From an uncultured Prevotellaceae bacterium (GTDB taxonomy: Bacteria > Bacteroidota > Bacteroidia > Bacteroidales > Bacteroidaceae), in NCBI GenBank assembly GCA_900317635.1, contig ONHN01000021.1, positions 1 to 58,242 on the forward strand: a stretch of DNA of 58,242 nt, written 5' to 3'. Shown here piece by piece: positions 35,363 to 43,567 of the stretch (position 1 is its first letter; every line of letters begins with the position of its first letter). The notes beneath the pieces were generated by a model. It did no database searches and was not told the origin of the DNA. It saw nothing but the letters and a program-made list of their open reading frames with translations. A program made the position numbers and the translations under genes.

Positions 35363-35950
35363 ATGAAGAAAGTCTTATTCTTTTTAGTACTTTGTGCGCT
35401 GCCCCTGACGGCTGCGGCGCAAGAGGAAACGTGCTGCGGGAAGTGCAGCAAGGAGAACGCCGTGGTGCACGCCATCATGACGCGCACGAGCATCCGCAAG
35501 TATCAGGAACGAGTCGTGGCAGCGGACACGATAGAAATGTTGTTGCGGGCTGGCATGGCCGCTCCGACGGCTATCAACAAACAGCCGTGGCATTTCGCGG
35601 TTGTGACCAACAAGGAAATTTTGAAACAAATGGGCGGTCGCGCCGCCGACGCGCCGCTGGCCATCCTCGTTTGCGGCGACATGGACATCGCTAAACAGGG
35701 CCATGGTTTCGACTATTGGGTGCAGGACTGCTCGGCAGCCACGGAGAACATTCTGTTAGCGGCCCACGCCATGGGCTTAGGAGCCGTGTGGACGGGCGGC
35801 TATCCTGGCGAACGAAGCCAGAAATACCAGCAGTTGCTCAGCCTGCCCGAGACGCTTGTTCCGCTCAACGCCATCGCCATCGGCTATCCCGCCGAAAGTC
35901 CTACGCCTAAGGATAAGTGGGACGCGAAGAAGGTGACTGAGATTAAGTGA
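35363..35950 (+). CDS. exported nitroreductase family protein
   Basis: The protein has 195 residues. Signal peptide MKKVLFFLVLCALPLTAAAQ, then a cysteine cluster (EETCCGKCSKEN) and a complete small nitroreductase fold: IMTRTSIRKYQERVV with the FMN-phosphate-binding RxSxRxY, AAPTAINKQPWHFAVV, and GAVWTGGYPGE. Family members are usually cytosolic FMN enzymes; here a signal sequence and a CC-x-x-C cluster suggest periplasmic placement, possibly as a lipid- or metal-linked form. Substrate unknown. REP-like units follow directly. Confidence 0.88.
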   Translation: MKKVLFFLVLCALPLTAAAQEETCCGKCSKENAVVHAIMTRTSIRKYQERVVAADTIEMLLRAGMAAPTAINKQPWHFAVVTNKEILKQMGGRAADAPLAILVCGDMDIAKQGHGFDYWVQDCSAATENILLAAHAMGLGAVWTGGYPGERSQKYQQLLSLPETLVPLNAIAIGYPAESPTPKDKWDAKKVTEIK

Positions 35951-35959
35951 GGAATGACG

Positions 35960-36295
35960 GGCAGAAGCCTAACTGAGTACGCAGGCGAGGCGCCTGCGTA
36001 CTCAGTTATTTTGCGGGCGGGGCGCCTGCGCTCCCAGGGGGGGCTACGCCGGCGATGGGTGCGGGCGAGGCGACCGCGCTCCCAGTTATTTTGCGGGCGG
36101 GGCGCCTGCGCTCCCAGGGGGGCTACGCCGGCGATGGGTGCGGGCGGGGCGCCCGCGCTCCCAGGGGGGCTACGCCGGCGATGGGTGCGGGCGGGGCGCC
36201 CGTGCTCCCAGGGGGGCTACGCCGGCGATGGGTGCGGGCGGGGCGACCGCGCTCCCAGTTATTTTGCGGGCGGGGCGCCCGCGCTCCCAGGGGGG
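35960..36295. repeat. dense cluster of REP-like hairpins
   Basis: At least seven copies of a GCGGGCG-GGG-CGCCCGC or GCGGGCG-GGG-CGCCTGC palindrome are separated by CTCCCAGGGGGGCTACGCCG and GCGATGGGTGCGGGC. The orientation is largely uniform and opposite to the 28178 array. The palindromes occupy the whole gap between the nitroreductase and lpxH. Confidence 0.92.
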
Positions 36296-36296
36296 G

Positions 36297-37067
36297 TTAC
36301 GGCTGCGTTTCGCCCTCGATGTAGTTTTCGAGGAAGAGGTTTTCGCCGTCGAAGACTACGTAGGTGTATTTGTCTATCCAGTCGCCGGTGATGAGTATGC
36401 GGGCGGTGCGGCTGAGCATGAGGTCGAGTTCGATGTGGCGATGTCCGAAGATGAAGAAGTTGATGTCGGGGTGTGTTTTAAGGTAGTCTTTTGCGAAGAG
36501 CACGAGTTCCTCCTTGTCCTCTCCGGCGTAGGGCGGTTCGCCTCCCTGCGCTTCGTGTTTGCGGCGCGAATGTTCCGCCCATTTCAGCCCGGCCCACATA
36601 CCGATGCGCGGGTGGAGCGAGGCAAAGAGGCATTGACAGACGGGGTTGTGGAACATGCGTCGCAGGAGCTTATACTTACGGTCGCCTGCGTCGAGTCCGT
36701 CGCCGTGGGCAAGGTAGAAGACCTTCCCATAGATTTCGGTGGTGCAACTGATGTCGCGGTGGACCGTCATGCCACATTCGCGCTCGAAGTAGTCGTGCAC
36801 CCAAAGGTCGTGGTTGCCCGTGAAGAAGTGCACCTCCACGCCGAGGTCGGTCAGTTCGGATATCTTGCCGAGCAGGCGCGTGTAGCCCTTCGGCACGACG
36901 TAGCGATACTCGTGCCAGAAGTCGAACATATCGCCTAAGAGATAGACGGCGCTGGCCTTGTGTTTGATACTATCGAGGAAGTTGACGAGGCGGCGCTCCT
37001 GTGTGCGAGCGTGGGGAATGGCGAGGCTGCCAAAGTGGGCATCGGAGAGGAAATAGACGGGGCGCAT
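36297..37067 (-). CDS. lpxH: UDP-2,3-diacylglucosamine diphosphatase (LpxH-like)
   Basis: The protein has 256 residues from the ATG at 37067 (MRPVYFLSDAHFGSLAIPHA); an in-frame upstream extension reads through a REP-containing region. It is a calcineurin-like metallophosphoesterase with FLSDAHFG, LGDMFDFW, TGNHDLW, YLAHGDGLD and FGHRH, the full metal-ligand set. It cleaves UDP-2,3-diacylglucosamine to lipid X in lipid A synthesis. The substrate assignment rests on resemblance to LpxH; LpxG-type relatives are possible. Confidence 0.88.
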   Translation of the reverse strand: MRPVYFLSDAHFGSLAIPHARTQERRLVNFLDSIKHKASAVYLLGDMFDFWHEYRYVVPKGYTRLLGKISELTDLGVEVHFFTGNHDLWVHDYFERECGMTVHRDISCTTEIYGKVFYLAHGDGLDAGDRKYKLLRRMFHNPVCQCLFASLHPRIGMWAGLKWAEHSRRKHEAQGGEPPYAGEDKEELVLFAKDYLKTHPDINFFIFGHRHIELDLMLSRTARILITGDWIDKYTYVVFDGENLFLENYIEGETQP

Positions 37068-37121
37068 AGGGCGGAAGGGAGAGTTTTTAGGTTGTGGGTA
37101 AGGCGGAGGGCGCGAACTGTG

Positions 37122-37160
37122 GTTGCCATGACATGACAACACACGGGACGACGCGGGCGG
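37122..37160 (-). repeat. intercistronic hairpin, family member 2
   Basis: GTTGCCAT/ATGACAAC (37122-37140, one mismatch) is followed by ACACGGGACGACGCGGG, 55 nt upstream of the lpxH start. REP-like units continue to 37300. The 240-bp gap between lpxH and the DUF59 gene has no gene. Confidence 0.55.
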
Positions 37161-37189
37161 GGAGCAGGAAGGGGAACTTCGGTTTTCCG

Positions 37190-37300
37190 CAGGCGAGACG
37201 CCTGCGTACCATGCTTTCGCTGCTGATGCAGCGATTGGGGTGCAGGCGGGACGCCTGCGTACCCAGTTATTATGCGGGCGAGGCACCCGCGCTCCCAGGG
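37190..37300. repeat. REP-like units between DUF59 gene and lpxH
   Basis: GCAGGCGAGACGCCTGCGTA, GGTGCAGGCGGGACGCCTGC and GCGGGCGAGGCACCCGC occur in succession; both A- and G-variants of the stem are present with matching partners. Confidence 0.75.
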
Positions 37301-37309
37301 AGGGAGGGG

Positions 37310-37630
37310 TTACAGATATCCCAGTTCGAGTTTTGCTTCTTCGCTCATCATGTCTTTATCCCATTCGGGTTCGAAGACGAGGTTGACGCGGGCGGCTGTC
37401 ACGCCTTCTACGGCACTGACCTTTTGCCGGACGTCTTCGGCAATGAAGTCGGCGGCAGGGCAATTGGGCGCGGTGAGCGTCATGTCAACGTCGAGCTGGC
37501 CGTCGTCTTGCAGTTCGATGCGATAGATGAGGCCGAGGTTATAGACATCGACGGGTATTTCGGGGTCGTAGACCGTTTTCAACACTTCGACGATGCGTTC
37601 TTCAATCTTTAGCTTTTCTTCTTGCGTCAT
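37310..37630 (-). CDS. DUF59/MIP18-family iron-sulfur cluster assembly factor (SufT-like)
   Basis: The protein has 106 residues: EERIVEVLKTVYDPEIPVDV, YNLGLIYRIELQDDG and MTLTAPNCPAADFIAEDVRQ with the conserved Cys. Such proteins help mature Fe-S proteins. The start overlaps the radC stop by 4 nt, so the two are translationally coupled. Confidence 0.9.
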   Translation of the reverse strand: MTQEEKLKIEERIVEVLKTVYDPEIPVDVYNLGLIYRIELQDDGQLDVDMTLTAPNCPAADFIAEDVRQKVSAVEGVTAARVNLVFEPEWDKDMMSEEAKLELGYL

Positions 37631-38334
37631 AGTTTTCCTTGTTCTTGATAACTATAGTAGGCATTGTCGCCCACGATGACGTGGTCAATGAGGCGTATGT
37701 CCATGGTTTGTGCGGCGGCGCGGATGCGCTGTGTGAGGGCATCGTCGGCTTGACTGGGGCGGACGGTGCCGCTGGGGTGGTTGTGGCAAACGGCCATGCA
37801 GGGTGCGTTGCGCAGGAGAGCTTCGCGCAGGACGAGGCGTATATCGACGGTGGTGGCTGTGAGTCCGCCGCGCGCGATGCAGACCTTGTCGATGAGGCGC
37901 AGGCTCTGGCTCAGCAGCAGGACGTGGAACTCCTCCGTGGGTTTATCTTCGAGGCGGCGAAAGACATCGTAGATATCTGCAGCCGACTGCATCTTGGGTG
38001 GACGGTCGGCGGGTTCGTCGGCACGTCGGCGTGCCAGTTCGCAGGCGGCGAGGATGGTGACGGCTTTAGCCTCCCCTACCCCGTTGTAGGTCTTCAGTTG
38101 GTCGATGGTCATTCGCCCGAGGCGTCGGAGGCTGCCGTGGCAGTCGGCCAGGACGCGGCGCATCAGCGCGACGGCCGACTCGCGCGTGGTGCCACTACCA
38201 ATGAGAATGGCCAAGAGTTCTGCGCTGGAAAGGGCCTCGCCGCCGAGGGCGATGAACTTCTCGCGCGGGCGGTCGGCCTCGGCCCACTGCTTCACGGAGA
38301 GATGCGGTTGCGGCTGTTTATCGGGTTGGTTCAT
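37627..38334 (-). CDS. radC: RadC family JAB-domain protein
   Basis: The protein has 235 residues. The N-terminal HhH (LKTYNGVGEAKAVTI) precedes a JAB/MPN metalloprotease-like domain with AVCHNHPSGTVRPSQAD (HxHx7-10D metal site) and a conserved FHVLLLSQSL strand. The family was named for DNA repair but a role is unproven. It overlaps the DUF59 gene by 4 nt. Confidence 0.93.
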   Translation of the reverse strand: MNQPDKQPQPHLSVKQWAEADRPREKFIALGGEALSSAELLAILIGSGTTRESAVALMRRVLADCHGSLRRLGRMTIDQLKTYNGVGEAKAVTILAACELARRRADEPADRPPKMQSAADIYDVFRRLEDKPTEEFHVLLLSQSLRLIDKVCIARGGLTATTVDIRLVLREALLRNAPCMAVCHNHPSGTVRPSQADDALTQRIRAAAQTMDIRLIDHVIVGDNAYYSYQEQGKL

Positions 38335-38364
38335 GATGCGTGACGAGTGACGAGTGTCGAGTAG

Positions 38365-38512
38365 GGCTACGCCGCCGATGGATGCGGGCGAGGCGCCCGC
38401 GTACCCAGTTAGGGGCTACGCCACCGATGGATGCGGGCGAGGCGCCTGCGTACCCAGTTGGGGCTACGCCGCCGATGGATGCGGGCGAGGCGCCCGCGCT
38501 CCCAGTGGGGCT
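38365..38512. repeat. REP-like units between radC and the glycosyltransferase
   Basis: Three units of the form GGGGCTACGCCGCCGATGGA plus TGCGGGCGAGGCGCCCGCGT+ACCCAGTT (about 48-bp period) at 38367, 38413 and 38461. Confidence 0.85.
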
Positions 38513-39500
38513 ACTTATAGAAATTCGTTTTGAAGGCTTCGAACTCATCTCGGCCGAGTACGCAGCGTCGCCACCAGGCGCGCAGGAAGCCCGTTCCATA
38601 GCCCGTGAGTTGGACAAAGGCGGCGGCCACGCTGAGCACGCCTACATAGAGGCTGCGGTTTTGCCACGAAGAGTCGATGCAAACCAGCAGGGCGTAGAGC
38701 CCAAGCAAGGCCCAAGCCCAGGGCCAGCAGAAGCCAGCGAGGAGCAAGGCGGCACAGCCCACGGTGAAGGCGGCGGGCAAGAGGTGGACGAGCTTCAGCG
38801 TACCTGGGTGGCGCTTGGTGAGGTTGATGCGGGCGATGCCAGAATTGTGGACCTGCTTGAAGAACTTTCGCAAGTCGGTGCGCCGTTTGTGCCACACCCA
38901 CGCTTCGGGGAAGAGGCGCACACGCGCGCCGCTCTTGAAGAGGCGCGTGGAGAAGTCGATGTCTTCGCCAAAGCGCATGGCCGAGAAGCCTTCGAGGGCT
39001 TCGTAGGTAGTGCGGCGCACGCCCATGTTGAACGAGCGGGGATAGAACTTGTCCATCTTGCGCTTGCCGCCGCGAATGCCGCCCGTGGTGAAGAAGGACG
39101 TCATGGCGTAGTTGATGGCCTTCTGCATGGGAGTGAAGGAGGGGTGAGCGCGGTCGGGACCGCCGAAAGCATCGCAGGGGGCAGCGGCCAGTTCCTTCTC
39201 TACTTCTTGGAGATACGAGGGCGGGACGACGACGTCGCTATCAAGGATGAGTACGTAGTCGCCCTGGGCGCGCGCCACACCATAGTTGCGCGTCTGTCCA
39301 GGGCCGCTATTCTCTTTGCTGAAATAGCGCACGTTGAGCTTATCGGCATATCGCTCCACGACCTGGCGGCACGGCACGGCCGAACCGTCCTCGACGATGA
39401 CGACCTCAAAGTCGCGCATCGTTTGTTGACACAGACTTTCGAGGAGCTCGTCCACTTCGTCGGGACGATTATAGACGGGAACGATGAAGGAGTATTTCAT
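38511..39500 (-). CDS. family 2 glycosyltransferase with C-terminal membrane segments
   Basis: The protein has 329 residues. The GT-A domain shows SFIVPVYNRPDEVDELLESL, VVIVEDGSAVPC and the DxD-bearing LILDSDVVVPP. Residues 240-300 contain two or three hydrophobic helices (AAFTVGCAALLLAGFCWPWA...). It probably acts at the inner membrane in surface polysaccharide or glycolipid synthesis; the acceptor is unknown. A MITE lies just upstream (39525-39778). Confidence 0.9.
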   Translation of the reverse strand: MKYSFIVPVYNRPDEVDELLESLCQQTMRDFEVVIVEDGSAVPCRQVVERYADKLNVRYFSKENSGPGQTRNYGVARAQGDYVLILDSDVVVPPSYLQEVEKELAAAPCDAFGGPDRAHPSFTPMQKAINYAMTSFFTTGGIRGGKRKMDKFYPRSFNMGVRRTTYEALEGFSAMRFGEDIDFSTRLFKSGARVRLFPEAWVWHKRRTDLRKFFKQVHNSGIARINLTKRHPGTLKLVHLLPAAFTVGCAALLLAGFCWPWAWALLGLYALLVCIDSSWQNRSLYVGVLSVAAAFVQLTGYGTGFLRAWWRRCVLGRDEFEAFKTNFYK

Positions 39501-39524
39501 TAGGCGTTGACGTATATTTGCATT

Positions 39525-39778
39525 TATTGGTGTCTGGTAAAAGTTGCCGTAGGCAACATACCATGCTTAACCCCCGTCGCATGAAATGCGTCGTGGGGTA
39601 TTAGATGCGGGGTGTATCTGCGTCTCCGTAGGAGCTCTTCGCTACGCTTCGAGCGACGGGGGTTAAGCATAATGTGTCGCCTACGGCGACAGAATGCCCC
39701 TCACTAATAAAAATTCTCAAAACAGTAATAGACACTAACTCTTTCGTTGCTTGTATCAACTTTTACCGGACACCAATA
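39525..39778. mobile_element. MITE copy A (254 bp)
   Basis: Ends are TATTGGTGTCTGGTAAAAGT+TG and its inverted complement (CAACTTTTACCGGACACCAA+TA). It is flanked by identical 9-bp target duplications ATTTGCATT (39516-39524 and 39779-39787). It contains an inner 17-bp inverted repeat ATGCTTAACCCCCGTCG...CGACGGGGGTTAAGCAT and no ORF. Confidence 0.92.
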
Positions 39779-39802
39779 ATTTGCATTGCTGTTAAAAGGA
39801 CC

Positions 39803-42160
39803 TTAGCGCGTGCGTAGCACTTTCTTGCCATCCTTTATGTAGATGCCGCGTGCGGTGGGGGCAATGCGACGGCCAGCGAGGTCGTAGGTGGCAGTGGTTG
39901 TGGGCGTGGTGGAGACGGGGTTGATGCCCGACAAGTCGTCCGTATGGGCCACGATGCTGAGGCGTTCGCACGGGGGCATAGTGAGCGTGAGTTCGGCTGA
40001 AGGGTAGTGCGTAGTGGTTTCCGTGCCATCGGCAAGGGTCTGCGTGACTTGCCAAAAGGTGAAGGCGGCATCGTCGGTCGTGAGTCGCAACTCGCGTCCT
40101 TCGAACCACTGGCCGTCAATCAGTGCGCTCTTCACGGGGATGCCCTGCACGCTGAAGCCCTCGGGTGCCTCGCGCGCGTATATATAAATATTGTGTGGCT
40201 GACCTAAGCCGAAGTGGTTGGCCATATCAAGGTAAACGCCGCCTGTACGTCCCGCCAGCCAATGCTTCACGTTGTGCATCTCTTCGGCATGATAGTCGAG
40301 GCTGAAGCCCCACTTGGCGGCGGTGGCGCGAAACTCAAGGTCGATGTCGTCGTAGAGCTTATCGAGCAGAGGCTCAACGCTGCGCAGGTTGAGGAAGTCG
40401 CCCATGAAGACGGCGAAGCGGTCAATCCACATCTCGCGCGCCTCGTCGTTCTCCATCAGTTGGCGCCAGAGCAAAGTGCCTACCGACTGGTCGGGCCAGA
40501 CGGAATACATCTGCGTGTTGTACATCCAGTCGTGCGCGGGGAAATACTGGTCATTCCAAAACAGCCCCATGCCTACGTCCATATCGAAACATATCCAGCG
40601 CCAGCGTGCATTGGCCTTGTTGCGCTCGCGCCACTGCCGTATGTTGCGCAGCGGAAAGTCGATGTTGGCGTAGTACATGTTGGCTATCATCAGGTTCATA
40701 AACTCCTCCACGTCCATGGCCTTGTTCCACTCTTCTAAGGTGTGGTTGCCCTGCGAATAGAAGGCGACGAAGCGGTTGAACTCGTCGATGGTTCCTTCGT
40801 CAACTTCGTTCCAGTCGCAGATGAGGTCGATGTCCTCCAGGTGGTCGTAGTTGGCAAAGATGTTGGCACTGCTACTGCGCTCGCGGATGTTGAGCAGGCC
40901 GTAGTACTGGCCGTTGAGATAGACGATGGCGGGCCGATAGCCTTGCCAGTCGAGGTCAACGTGACGGGCCACACTGCGCTGCATGGCAGCATCGCGAAAG
41001 TGGAGCAGGCCGCAGTCGTTGCCGCTATTGCGCAAGAAGAGCGACTTGAAGTCGGTCAGCCCCGGCTTGTCGTCGGGGAAAAACTCGTGTTTGAAGTATT
41101 TCTGACCGAAGCGTTTGTTGGCATAGACGACGAAGGGGTGAAACTCGGTGCCGTAGCGTGCGCCTTTGCTGCCTGCCATGCGCATCTCGCCCAGCTGGTT
41201 GAGGATAGCCTCGGTGCCGTCACCTTCGTAGTATTCGAAGTTCATCGGCCGGCGCCAGTTGTGCGTCCAGTTTGCCATATCGTCGCAGTTGATGCCTATT
41301 TCCTCGTCGTAAAGAAAGCGCGGGTCGATGGTGAGCGAGATGACGGGCATGGTCAGTTCGCGAGGATGAAAGATGAAGGACTCCGTCACACACTCCGACG
41401 CAATGGCACCATCCTTGAAGCGCTGGGCGCGAACGACGGTGGTCGTGTCAAAGCGCAAGGGACGCGTATAGGGCGTGGCATCGGGCGTAGGCATGGAACC
41501 GTCGAGGGTGTAGTAGACAGTAGAGCCGTCAGCCTCAAGGGGGAGTTGCAAAGACAGCTCTATGGGCTCTTTGCCCGTTACGACGCAGCCGCGCTGACTG
41601 AAAATGGGGGCCGGCAAGAGGCTTGTGGCCGTCTGTCCGCAGTTGGGGCGCAAAGGCGTAGGCTCCACGAGGAAGCCGCGCTCGCCACGGTGACCGTCCG
41701 TGGCACAACCATAGGAAACACCTGGGCGAAGCTGTGCGGGTATGTCGGTCCAAGAGTCTTGCAGCTCCTGCGCTTTGAAAAGATAGACGGCTCCCTTCTT
41801 CGTACTTTCAAGGCGGAAGTCGGTGTGCCATTCCATGGCCTCCTTGTCGCAATAGACGAGGAAGCGGCCATGAGCCGGAACATAGCGCGGCGGCAAAGGC
41901 CACGCCTGCGAGGGGTCGCTGCTAAGACCAATGCTGTAGTCCTTAAACACCGCAGCACGGTCCGACGTATTGTAGAGCTCAACCCACGAGTCGGGAAACT
42001 CGTTGAGGTCGTCGACGACGCTTCCTATGTCGGACTGCATCAATTCGTTGATAACAAACTGAGCGCGCACCTCACTTGCCATAGCAACGCAAAGAGCAAG
42101 GTTCAGCAAGGCGCGAAGGTGCCAGGCGCGAACGGGAAATAACAAGGATTTATACTTCAT
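39803..42160 (-). CDS. exported CotH kinase-family protein with lamin-tail domain
   Basis: The protein has 785 residues from the ATG at 42160 (MKYKSLLFPVRAWHLRALL signal region); the extension to 42187 is not family-like. A lamin-tail domain follows (VINELMQSDIGSVVDDLNEF...SWVELYNTSDR), then a chitobiase-C-like beta domain (GSTVYYTLDGSMPTPDATPY) and a CotH kinase-like domain with GYRPAIVYLNGQYYGLLNIR and WRWICFDMDVGMGLF (D-x-D metal site). It ends TYDLAGRRIAPTARGIYIKD+GKKVLRTR, the exported-protein tail. CotH proteins phosphorylate protein targets in spores; the role in this group is unknown. Confidence 0.88.
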   Translation of the reverse strand: MKYKSLLFPVRAWHLRALLNLALCVAMASEVRAQFVINELMQSDIGSVVDDLNEFPDSWVELYNTSDRAAVFKDYSIGLSSDPSQAWPLPPRYVPAHGRFLVYCDKEAMEWHTDFRLESTKKGAVYLFKAQELQDSWTDIPAQLRPGVSYGCATDGHRGERGFLVEPTPLRPNCGQTATSLLPAPIFSQRGCVVTGKEPIELSLQLPLEADGSTVYYTLDGSMPTPDATPYTRPLRFDTTTVVRAQRFKDGAIASECVTESFIFHPRELTMPVISLTIDPRFLYDEEIGINCDDMANWTHNWRRPMNFEYYEGDGTEAILNQLGEMRMAGSKGARYGTEFHPFVVYANKRFGQKYFKHEFFPDDKPGLTDFKSLFLRNSGNDCGLLHFRDAAMQRSVARHVDLDWQGYRPAIVYLNGQYYGLLNIRERSSSANIFANYDHLEDIDLICDWNEVDEGTIDEFNRFVAFYSQGNHTLEEWNKAMDVEEFMNLMIANMYYANIDFPLRNIRQWRERNKANARWRWICFDMDVGMGLFWNDQYFPAHDWMYNTQMYSVWPDQSVGTLLWRQLMENDEAREMWIDRFAVFMGDFLNLRSVEPLLDKLYDDIDLEFRATAAKWGFSLDYHAEEMHNVKHWLAGRTGGVYLDMANHFGLGQPHNIYIYAREAPEGFSVQGIPVKSALIDGQWFEGRELRLTTDDAAFTFWQVTQTLADGTETTTHYPSAELTLTMPPCERLSIVAHTDDLSGINPVSTTPTTTATYDLAGRRIAPTARGIYIKDGKKVLRTR

Positions 42161-42191
42161 TATGCATTCAGGGAGGGGAGGAAGCAAACGC

Positions 42192-42443
42192 CTACTCCTT
42201 CACTTCTTCAAAATCTACATACTCGCCTTCGTCGGCGTGGAATATCTTGCCGTCGTCGGCGGCATGGTGGGACGCTCCGCCACGATACGACGGCCCAGCG
42301 CCTGCACCCGTACCACTACGGCGCGAGGGCGTTTCGCGCTGAAACGTTGAAAAGAAATAGCGACCTATATGGATAAAGGGGAGCAAAACGACAAGCAATA
42401 TGCCGAACAACAATAGGAAGAGACAGCCAAAGAGTTTTGCCAT
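42192..42443 (-). CDS. DUF4834 family single-pass membrane protein
   Basis: The protein has 83 residues from the ATG at 42443 (MAKLFGCLFLLLFGILLVVL); the 12-residue longer frame starts at a TTG. One membrane helix is followed by a Gly/Arg/Ser-rich linker and the conserved end KIFHADEGEYVDFEEVKE. It is seen in Bacteroidetes near phospholipid genes; function unknown. It is the third gene of the psd-pssA run. Confidence 0.8.
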   Translation of the reverse strand: MAKLFGCLFLLLFGILLVVLLPFIHIGRYFFSTFQRETPSRRSGTGAGAGPSYRGGASHHAADDGKIFHADEGEYVDFEEVKE

Positions 42444-42495
42444 AAGAGATTGTGCGTATGTTAGGAATTGTTTGAACAAATAGCGGAGCGGCTTC

Positions 42496-43314
42496 TTACT
42501 CTGTGCGGTTGTTCACAGACGGGCTGGCGGCAGAAGGGGCTTCCGCAGATGCTTCGTTGCTGGACGAAACAGGAGGTGCGGGAGGCACTGGCGGCATCGG
42601 GGAGAGAACGGGATGTGGCATTTGCGAACCCGTTGCGGCAGGTTTGGCTGTGAAGAGCGAAACGAGGATGTAGGCGGGGATAACGACCGTGAAACCGCCA
42701 ACGCCTAAAAGCAGGAGCAGCAGCGCACTGACGGCAATGAAGCCGTAGCGCACTTCGTTACCTTCAAAACCATACGTCTTGAACTTCAGGGCAAACATAG
42801 GCACTTCGCTCACCAGCAACCAACAGCTCAGCCCAATGAGCACAACGATGAAGGCCCAAACAAAAGGAGCATTCAGCAACCACTCGGGAGCCGAAACGGC
42901 CAGCGACGACCAAAACAAAGCGTTGGCAGGCGTTGGCAAACCGATGAACCCGAGGCTCTGACGCTCGTCGAGGTTGAACTTCGCCAAGCGCAAGGCCGAG
43001 AAGGCGGCAATGAGGAAGGCTACGTAGGCCAGCGGCGCAAAGCTATGCGGCAAGACATCGCGCAGCAGCGAGAAGGCCACTGCGGCAGGGGCAAAACCAA
43101 ACGTGATGTCGTCGGCCAAAGAGTCAAGCTCTTTGCCTATAGCGGAGCTAACGCCCAGTAGGCGCGCGGCGAAGCCATCGAAGAAGTCAAAGCCTGCGCC
43201 TAATACAATCCACAGGGCGGCAGCGGGATAGTTGCCGCGAAAGGCAACGTATGTTGCACAACAGCCGCACAACAAGTTGCAACAAGTCAGTGCGTTAGGG
43301 ATATGTTTCTTCAT
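42496..43314 (-). CDS. pssA: CDP-diacylglycerol--serine O-phosphatidyltransferase
   Basis: The protein has 272 residues from the ATG at 43314 (MKKHIPNALTCCNLLCGCCA); the frame extends upstream but into a repeat. The CDP-alcohol phosphotransferase motif D-G-x2-A-R-x8-G-x3-D-x3-D reads DGFAARLLGVSSAIGKELDS+LAD. Several membrane helices follow, then a Pro/Ala/Ser-rich tail of about 35 residues (MPPVPPAPPVSSSNEASAEA). It makes phosphatidylserine, which psd converts to phosphatidylethanolamine. Confidence 0.95.
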   Translation of the reverse strand: MKKHIPNALTCCNLLCGCCATYVAFRGNYPAAALWIVLGAGFDFFDGFAARLLGVSSAIGKELDSLADDITFGFAPAAVAFSLLRDVLPHSFAPLAYVAFLIAAFSALRLAKFNLDERQSLGFIGLPTPANALFWSSLAVSAPEWLLNAPFVWAFIVVLIGLSCWLLVSEVPMFALKFKTYGFEGNEVRYGFIAVSALLLLLLGVGGFTVVIPAYILVSLFTAKPAATGSQMPHPVLSPMPPVPPAPPVSSSNEASAEAPSAASPSVNNRTE

Positions 43315-43344
43315 TGATGTTGGTTTTTTTGTAGAGGCGTGATG

Positions 43345-43386
43345 GGTTGCCATGACATGGCACCATACTGAACGCGGCGCGAGGGG
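43345..43386 (-). repeat. intercistronic hairpin, family member 3
   Basis: TGCCAT/ATGGCA inside GGTTGCCATGACATGGCACC is followed by ATACTGAACGCGGCGCGAGG, 31 nt upstream of pssA. REP-like units then fill the gap up to the psd stop. Confidence 0.6.
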
Positions 43387-43394
43387 CATAGTCC

Positions 43395-43565
43395 TAACTG
43401 GGAGTACGGGCGTCTAACTGGGTACGCAGGCGTCTCGCCTGCATTCCTGGGAGCGCGGGCGCCTCGCCCGCACCCGTCGGCGGCGTAGCCCTAACTGGGT
43501 ACGCAGGCGTCCCGCCTGCTTTCCTGTGAGCACGTGTGCCTCGCCCGCACCCATCGTCGGCGTAG
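43395..43565. repeat. REP-like units between psd and pssA
   Basis: Alternating A-variants (GTACGCAGGCGTCTCGCCTG) and G-variants (GAGCGCGGGCGCCTCGCCCG), linked by CACCCGTCGGCGGCGTAGCC. The units sit inside the operon between two genes of one pathway. Confidence 0.8.
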
Positions 43566-43567
43566 CC

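Noticed and set aside
35954-36938. Proteins read through the REP clusters (GSAGASPA, RARRPRSQ type translations)
   Set aside because: They arise only from the repeated hairpin sequence and recur in every REP cluster in several frames.
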